NCBI GenBank assembly: GCA_907163375.1
Contig: CAJQUW010006378.1
Location: 248,001-312,000 of the forward strand
Direction: 5' to 3'
DNA length: 64,000 nucleotides
Source of the DNA: Prostheceraeus crozeri
Taxonomy: Eukaryota > Platyhelminthes > Polycladida > Euryleptidae
Made by a program: the position numbers and the translations under genes. Positions 59,600-64,000 of this stretch are shown here, piece after piece (within the stretch, counting starts at the first letter, position 1; every line of letters begins with the position of its first letter). The notes under the pieces were generated by a model. The model saw only the letters and a program-made list of their open reading frames with translations, searched no databases and was not told the DNA's origin.

Positions 59600-62271
59600 T
59601 AAGATTTACTAGTTTGCAAGTTAGACTAAGCGTTCTATTATTTGTAAATGAAAGATATAGTTTCAACAGTGTGTACGTTAGAAATAAAGTTTTATCTGTT
59701 TGTAAAATGAGATTGTAGGATTTACTAGTTTGCAAGTTAGACTAAGCGTTCTACTATTTGTAAATGAAAGATATAGTTTCAACAGTTTACAGATTAAAAA
59801 TAAAGTTTCAACAGAGTGTACGTTAGAAATAAAGTTTTAGTCGTTTGTGCGTTAGAAATAAAATAAAGTTTCAACCGTTTACAAGTTAAATATGAAGTTT
59901 CAATAGTGTGCATGTTAAGAATAAAGTTCTATCTGTTTATATGTTAGAAATAAAAATGAAGGTTCACCAGTTTACAAGTTAAGAATAAAGTTTTATCTGC
60001 TTGTATGTCAGAAATGAAATAAAGTTTCACCAGTTTAAAAGTTAAGAATAAAGTTTCAATAGTGTGTATGTTAAGAATAAAGTTCTATCTGTTTATATGT
60101 TAGAAATAAAATGAATTTTCGCCAGTTTACAAGTTAAGAATAAATTTTATCTGCTTGTATGTTAGAAATGAAATAAAGTTTCACCAGTTTACAAGTTAAA
60201 AAAAATAAAGTTTCAATAGTGTGTACGTTAGAAATAAAGTTTCAATAGTGTGTATGTTAAGTATAAAGTTTTATCTGTTTGTATGTTAGAATTAAAACAA
60301 AGTTTCAACCGTTTACAAGTTAAAATTAAAGTTTCAATAGTTAACACGTTAAAAATAAAGTTTCAATAGTGTGTATGTTAAGAATAAAGTTCTATCTGTT
60401 TGTATGTTAGAAATAAAATGAAGGTTCATCAGTTTACAAGTTAAGAATAAAGTTTTATCTGTTTGTATGTTAGAAATAAAACAAAGTTTGAACCGTTAAC
60501 AAGTTAAAAATAAAGTTTCAGATTAAAATAAAGTTTCAACAGTGTGTACGTTAAGAATAAAGTTCTATCTGTTTATATGTTAGAAATAAAAATGAAGGTT
60601 CACCAGTTTACAAGTTAAGAATAAAGTTTTATCTGCTTGTATGTCAGAAATGAAATAAGGTTTCACCAGTTTAAAAGTTAAGAATAAAGTTTCAATAGTG
60701 TGTATGTTAAGAATAAAGTTCTATCCGTTTATATGTTAGAAATAAAATGAAGTTTCGCCAGTTTACAAGTTAAGAATAAATTTTATCTGCTTGTATGTTA
60801 CAAATGAAATAAAGTTTCGCCAGTTTACAAGTTAAAAAATAAAGTTTCAATAGTGTGTACGTTAGAAATAAAGTTTCAATAGTGTGTATGTTAAGAATAA
60901 AGTTTTATCTGTTTGTATGTTAGAATTAAAACAAAGTTTCAACCGTTTACAAGTTAAAAATAAAGTTTCAATAGTTAACACGTTAAAAATAAAGTTTCAA
61001 TAGTGTGTATGTTAAGAATAAAGTTCTATCTGTCTGTATGTTAGAAATAAAATGAAGGTTCATCAGTTTACAAGTTAATAATGAAGTTTTATCTGTTTGT
61101 ATGTTAGAAATAAAACAAAGTTTCAACCGTTAACAAGTTAAAAATAAAGTTTCAGATTAAAATAAAGTTTCAATAGTGTGTATGTTAAGAATAAAGTTTT
61201 ATCTGTTTGTATGTTAGAAATAAAACAAAGTTTCAACCGTTTACAAGTTAAAAATAAAGTTTCAATAGTGTGTATGATGGAAATAAAGTTTAAGCGCTTT
61301 GTGCGTTAGAAATAAAGTTTCAGCCGTTTACAAGTTAAAAATAAAGTTTCAATGGTGTGTATGTTAAGAATAAAGTTCTATCTGTTTATATGTTAGAAAT
61401 AAAACAAAGCTTCAACCGTTAACGAGTTAAAAATAAAGTTTCAATAGTGTGTACGTTAGAAATAAAGTTTCAATAGTGTGTATGTTAAGGATAAAGTTTT
61501 ATCTGTTTGTATGTTAGAAATAAAATGAAGCTTCACCAGTTTACAAGTTAAGAATAAAGTTTTATTAGCTTGTATGTTAGAAATAAAATGAAGTTTCACC
61601 AGTTTACAAGTTAAAAATAAAGTTTCAACAGTGTCTACGTTAGAAATAAAGTTTTATCTGTTTGTAAAGTACGATCGTAGGATTTACTAGTTTGCAAGTT
61701 AGACTCAGCATTCTACTAGTTGTAAATGAAAATATCGTTTCAACAGTTTACAGATTAAAATAAAGTTTCAATAGTGTGTATGATGGAAATAAAGTTTAAG
61801 CGCTTTGTGCGTTAGAAATAAAGTTTCAGCCGTTTACAAGTTAAAAATAAAGTTTCAACAGTGTGTACGTTAGAAATAAAGTTTCAACAGTTTACAAGTT
61901 GAAAAATAAAGTTTCAACAGTGTGTACGTTAGAAATAAATGAAAGTAAGAACTTCATCGTATGAGTATTCAAAGCATGTTTCGTAAATCAAATGTGTGTA
62001 GTCCTGACATGATAGAATCGCGTTAGAAATAAAGTTTCAGCCGTTTGCAAGTTAAAAATAAAGTTTCAACAGTGTGTACGTTAGAAATAAAGTTTTAGCT
62101 GTTTATATGTTAGAAACAAAATAAAGTTTCAACAGTTTACAAGTTGAAAAATAAAGTTTCAACAGTGTGTACGTTAGAAATAAATGAAAGTAGGAACTTT
62201 ATCGTATGAGTATTCAAAGCATGTTTTGTAAATCAAATGTGTGTAGTGCTGACATGATAGAATCTAATGAA
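59600..62271 (+). repeat. AATAAAGTTT minisatellite, left arm of element 2
   Basis: About 90 units of 28-30 bases with the core GTTAGAAATAAAGTTTCAAC, alternating among endings GTGTGTAC, TTTACAA and TGTTTGTAT. A longer order of about 600-700 bases also recurs (for example 59930-60540 against 60540-61150). Most units contain AATAAA on the + strand. Confidence 0.9.
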
Positions 62272-62293
62272 CTTGACAAACGCGTTTGTCAAG
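62272..62293. repeat. Palindrome centre of giant element 2
   Basis: CTTGACAAACGCGTTTGTCAAG is a perfect 22-bp palindrome. To either side a block with CATGATAGAAT, CACACATTTGATTTAC and GAATACTCATACGATGAAG is present twice, mirrored. Confidence 0.9.
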
Positions 62294-64000
62294 GTTGATT
62301 CTATAATGTCAGAACTACACACATTTGATTTACAAAACATGCTTTGAATACTCATACGATGAAGTTCCTACTTTCATTTATTTCTAACGTACACACTGTT
62401 GAAACTTTATTTTTAACTTGTAAACGGCTGAAACTTTATTTCTAACGCGATTCTATCATGTCAGGACTACACACATTTGATTTACGAAACATGCTTTGAA
62501 TACTCATACGATGAAGTTCTTACTTTCATTTATTTCTAACGTACACACTGTTGAAACTTTATTTTTCAACTTGTAAACTGTTGAAACTTTATTTCTAACG
62601 TACACACTGTTGAAACTTTATTTTTAACTTGTAAACGGCTGAAACTTTATTTCTAACGCACAAAGCGCTTAAACTTTATTTCCATCATACACACTATTGA
62701 AACTTTATTTTAATCTGTAAACTGTTGAAACGATATTTTCATTTACAACTAGTAGAATGCTGAGTCTAACTTGCAAACTAGTAAATCCTACGATCGTACT
62801 TTACAAACAGATAAAACTTTATTTCTAACGTAGACACTGTTGAAACTTTATTTTTAACTTGTAAACGGTTGAAACTTTATTTCTAACGTACACACTATTG
62901 AAACTTTATTTTTAATTTGTAAACTGGTGAAACTTCATTTTATTTCTAACATACAAGCTGATAAAACTTTATTCTTAACTTGTAAACTGGTGAAGCTTCA
63001 TTTTATTTCTAACATACAAACAGATAAAACTTTATTCTTAACATACGCACTATTGAAACATTAGTTTTAACTTGCAGACTATTGAAACTTTATTTTTAAC
63101 TTGTTAACGGTTGAAACTTTGTTTTATTTCTTACATACAAACAGATAAAACTTTATTATTAACTTGTAAACTGATGAACCTTCATTTTATTTCTAACATA
63201 CAAACAGATAGAGCTTTATTCTTAACATACACACTATTGAAACTTTATTTTTAACGTGTTAACTATTGAAACTTTATTTTTAACTTGTAAACGGTTGAAA
63301 CTTTGTTTTAATTCTAACATACAAACAGATAAAACTTTATTCTTAACATACACACTATTGAAACTTTATTTCTAACCTACACACTATTAAAACTTTATTT
63401 TTTAACTTGTAAACTGGTGAAACTTTATTTCATTTCTGACATACAAGCAGATAAAACTTTATTCTTAACTTGTAAACTGATGAACCTTCATTTTTATTTC
63501 TAACATATAAACAGATAGAACTTTATTCTTAACGTACACACTGTTGAAACTTTATTTTTATTTTGTAAACGGCTGAAACTTTATTTCTAACGCAAAAATT
63601 GCTTAAACTTTATTTCCATCATACACATTATTGAAACTTTATTTTAATCTGAAACTTTATTTTTAACTTGTTAACGGTTGAAACTTTGTTTTAATTCTAA
63701 CATACAAACAGATAAAACTTTATACTTAACATACACACTATTGAAACTTTATTTCTAACGTACACACTATTGAAACTTTATTTTTTTTAACTTGTAAACT
63801 GGTGAAACTTTATTTCATTTCTAACATACAAGCAGATAAAATTTATTCTTAACTTGTAAACTGGCGAAACTTCATTTTATTTCTAACATATAAACAGATA
63901 GAACTTTATTCTTAACATACACACTATTGAAACTTTATTCTTAACTTTTAAACTGGTGAAACTTTATTTCATTTCTGACATGCAAGCAGATAAAACTTTA
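62294..64000 (-). repeat. AATAAAGTTT minisatellite, right arm of element 2
   Basis: The mirror image of the left minisatellite: TTTATT cores on the + strand continue to the end of the window. Small length differences from the left arm show that the arms are not perfect copies. Confidence 0.9.

Larger units (their letters stand above)
55698..64000. mobile_element. Giant fold-back element 2 (left part and centre; runs off the window)
   Basis: Begins AGTAGTAA like giant element 1 and has the same order of parts: C-run terminal repeats, ~161/322-bp units (55910-57270), the ~115-bp array (57290-57710), the GTTAGAAAG inner arm (57721-58384), cargo (58385-59525), then a large AATAAA minisatellite. 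The sequence turns back on itself at 62282-62283, so the right arm occupies 62283 to beyond 64000. If symmetric, the right end would lie near 68870. The family is unclassified, with Polinton-like ends, and no polymerase or integrase is visible. One cargo reading looks broken. Confidence 0.7.

Noticed and set aside
55698-64000. Firm classification of the giant elements as Polintons
   Set aside because: Only the 6-bp duplication of element 1 and the AG terminus agree; no hallmark Polinton gene is visible.
1-64000. CRISPR arrays, rRNA genes and tRNA genes
   Set aside because: The tandem arrays lack spacer structure and lie in animal-type DNA; no tRNA or rRNA signature was seen by eye.

Overview
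The window is 64 kb of AT-rich eukaryotic (animal) DNA with no convincing complete host gene. Nearly everything recognisable is transposon-derived. Frequent TAGGCCTA-type words (for example near 3587, 46039, 52023 and 52172) together with Penelope, CR1/L2-like LINE, Tc1, Harbinger, hAT and fold-back elements suggest a marine invertebrate, perhaps an echinoderm or hemichordate. That assignment is an inference.

Left third (1-27192). There is a dispersed repeat (53-530) and a ~1 kb non-autonomous element with 11-bp flanking direct repeats (541-1542). A Penelope-like fragment follows, with a GIY-YIG endonuclease and a degenerate hammerhead-like motif (2248-2880). A 5'-truncated LINE (4690-9176) is split by a 3.6 kb, nearly perfectly palindromic fold-back element (5416-8998) with 9-bp flanking direct repeats. 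Beyond it lie a broken Tc1 transposase (11452-12459), a long LINE reverse transcriptase open for more than 650 codons (14571-16577), a second Tc1 remnant, and two MITE-like inverted-repeat elements at 25.1-26.8 kb.

Middle (27193-43148). This is one Harbinger transposon. It has matching terminal repeats next to TTAA, a MADF/Myb-like gene on + at the left and a PIF/Harbinger DDE transposase on - at the right. Its MADF gene is interrupted by a 12,686-bp insertion (28041-40726) flanked by the 6-bp duplication AAGAAG. The reading frame of the MADF gene resumes exactly at the far side, which fixes both boundaries. The insertion is a giant inverted-repeat element: arms of more than 3.7 kb (to about 4 kb) nearly identical, centred at 32723, made of layered tandem repeats, with a mirrored pair of small genes. 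It begins AG and ends CT.

Right third (43149-64000). There are a Harbinger-like 5' exon with a terminal repeat (45113-45562), a hairpin MITE (47963-48153), a second copy of the dispersed repeat (48390-49110), a direct duplication, a hAT remnant (53345-54490) and a clean hAT MITE with 8-bp duplications (55020-55510). From 55698 to the window end lies the left part and centre of a second giant fold-back element. It shares the AGTAGTAA terminus, the G/C-run repeats and the outer arm with the first, but carries different cargo: a basic protein, a RING-like reading and a DnaQ-like exonuclease reading. The pair defines an apparently modular family of giant palindromic elements, and this is the most interesting content of the window. 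Its relationship to Polinton-like elements (6-bp duplication, AG terminus) is only a hypothesis, because no polymerase, integrase or capsid gene is visible.
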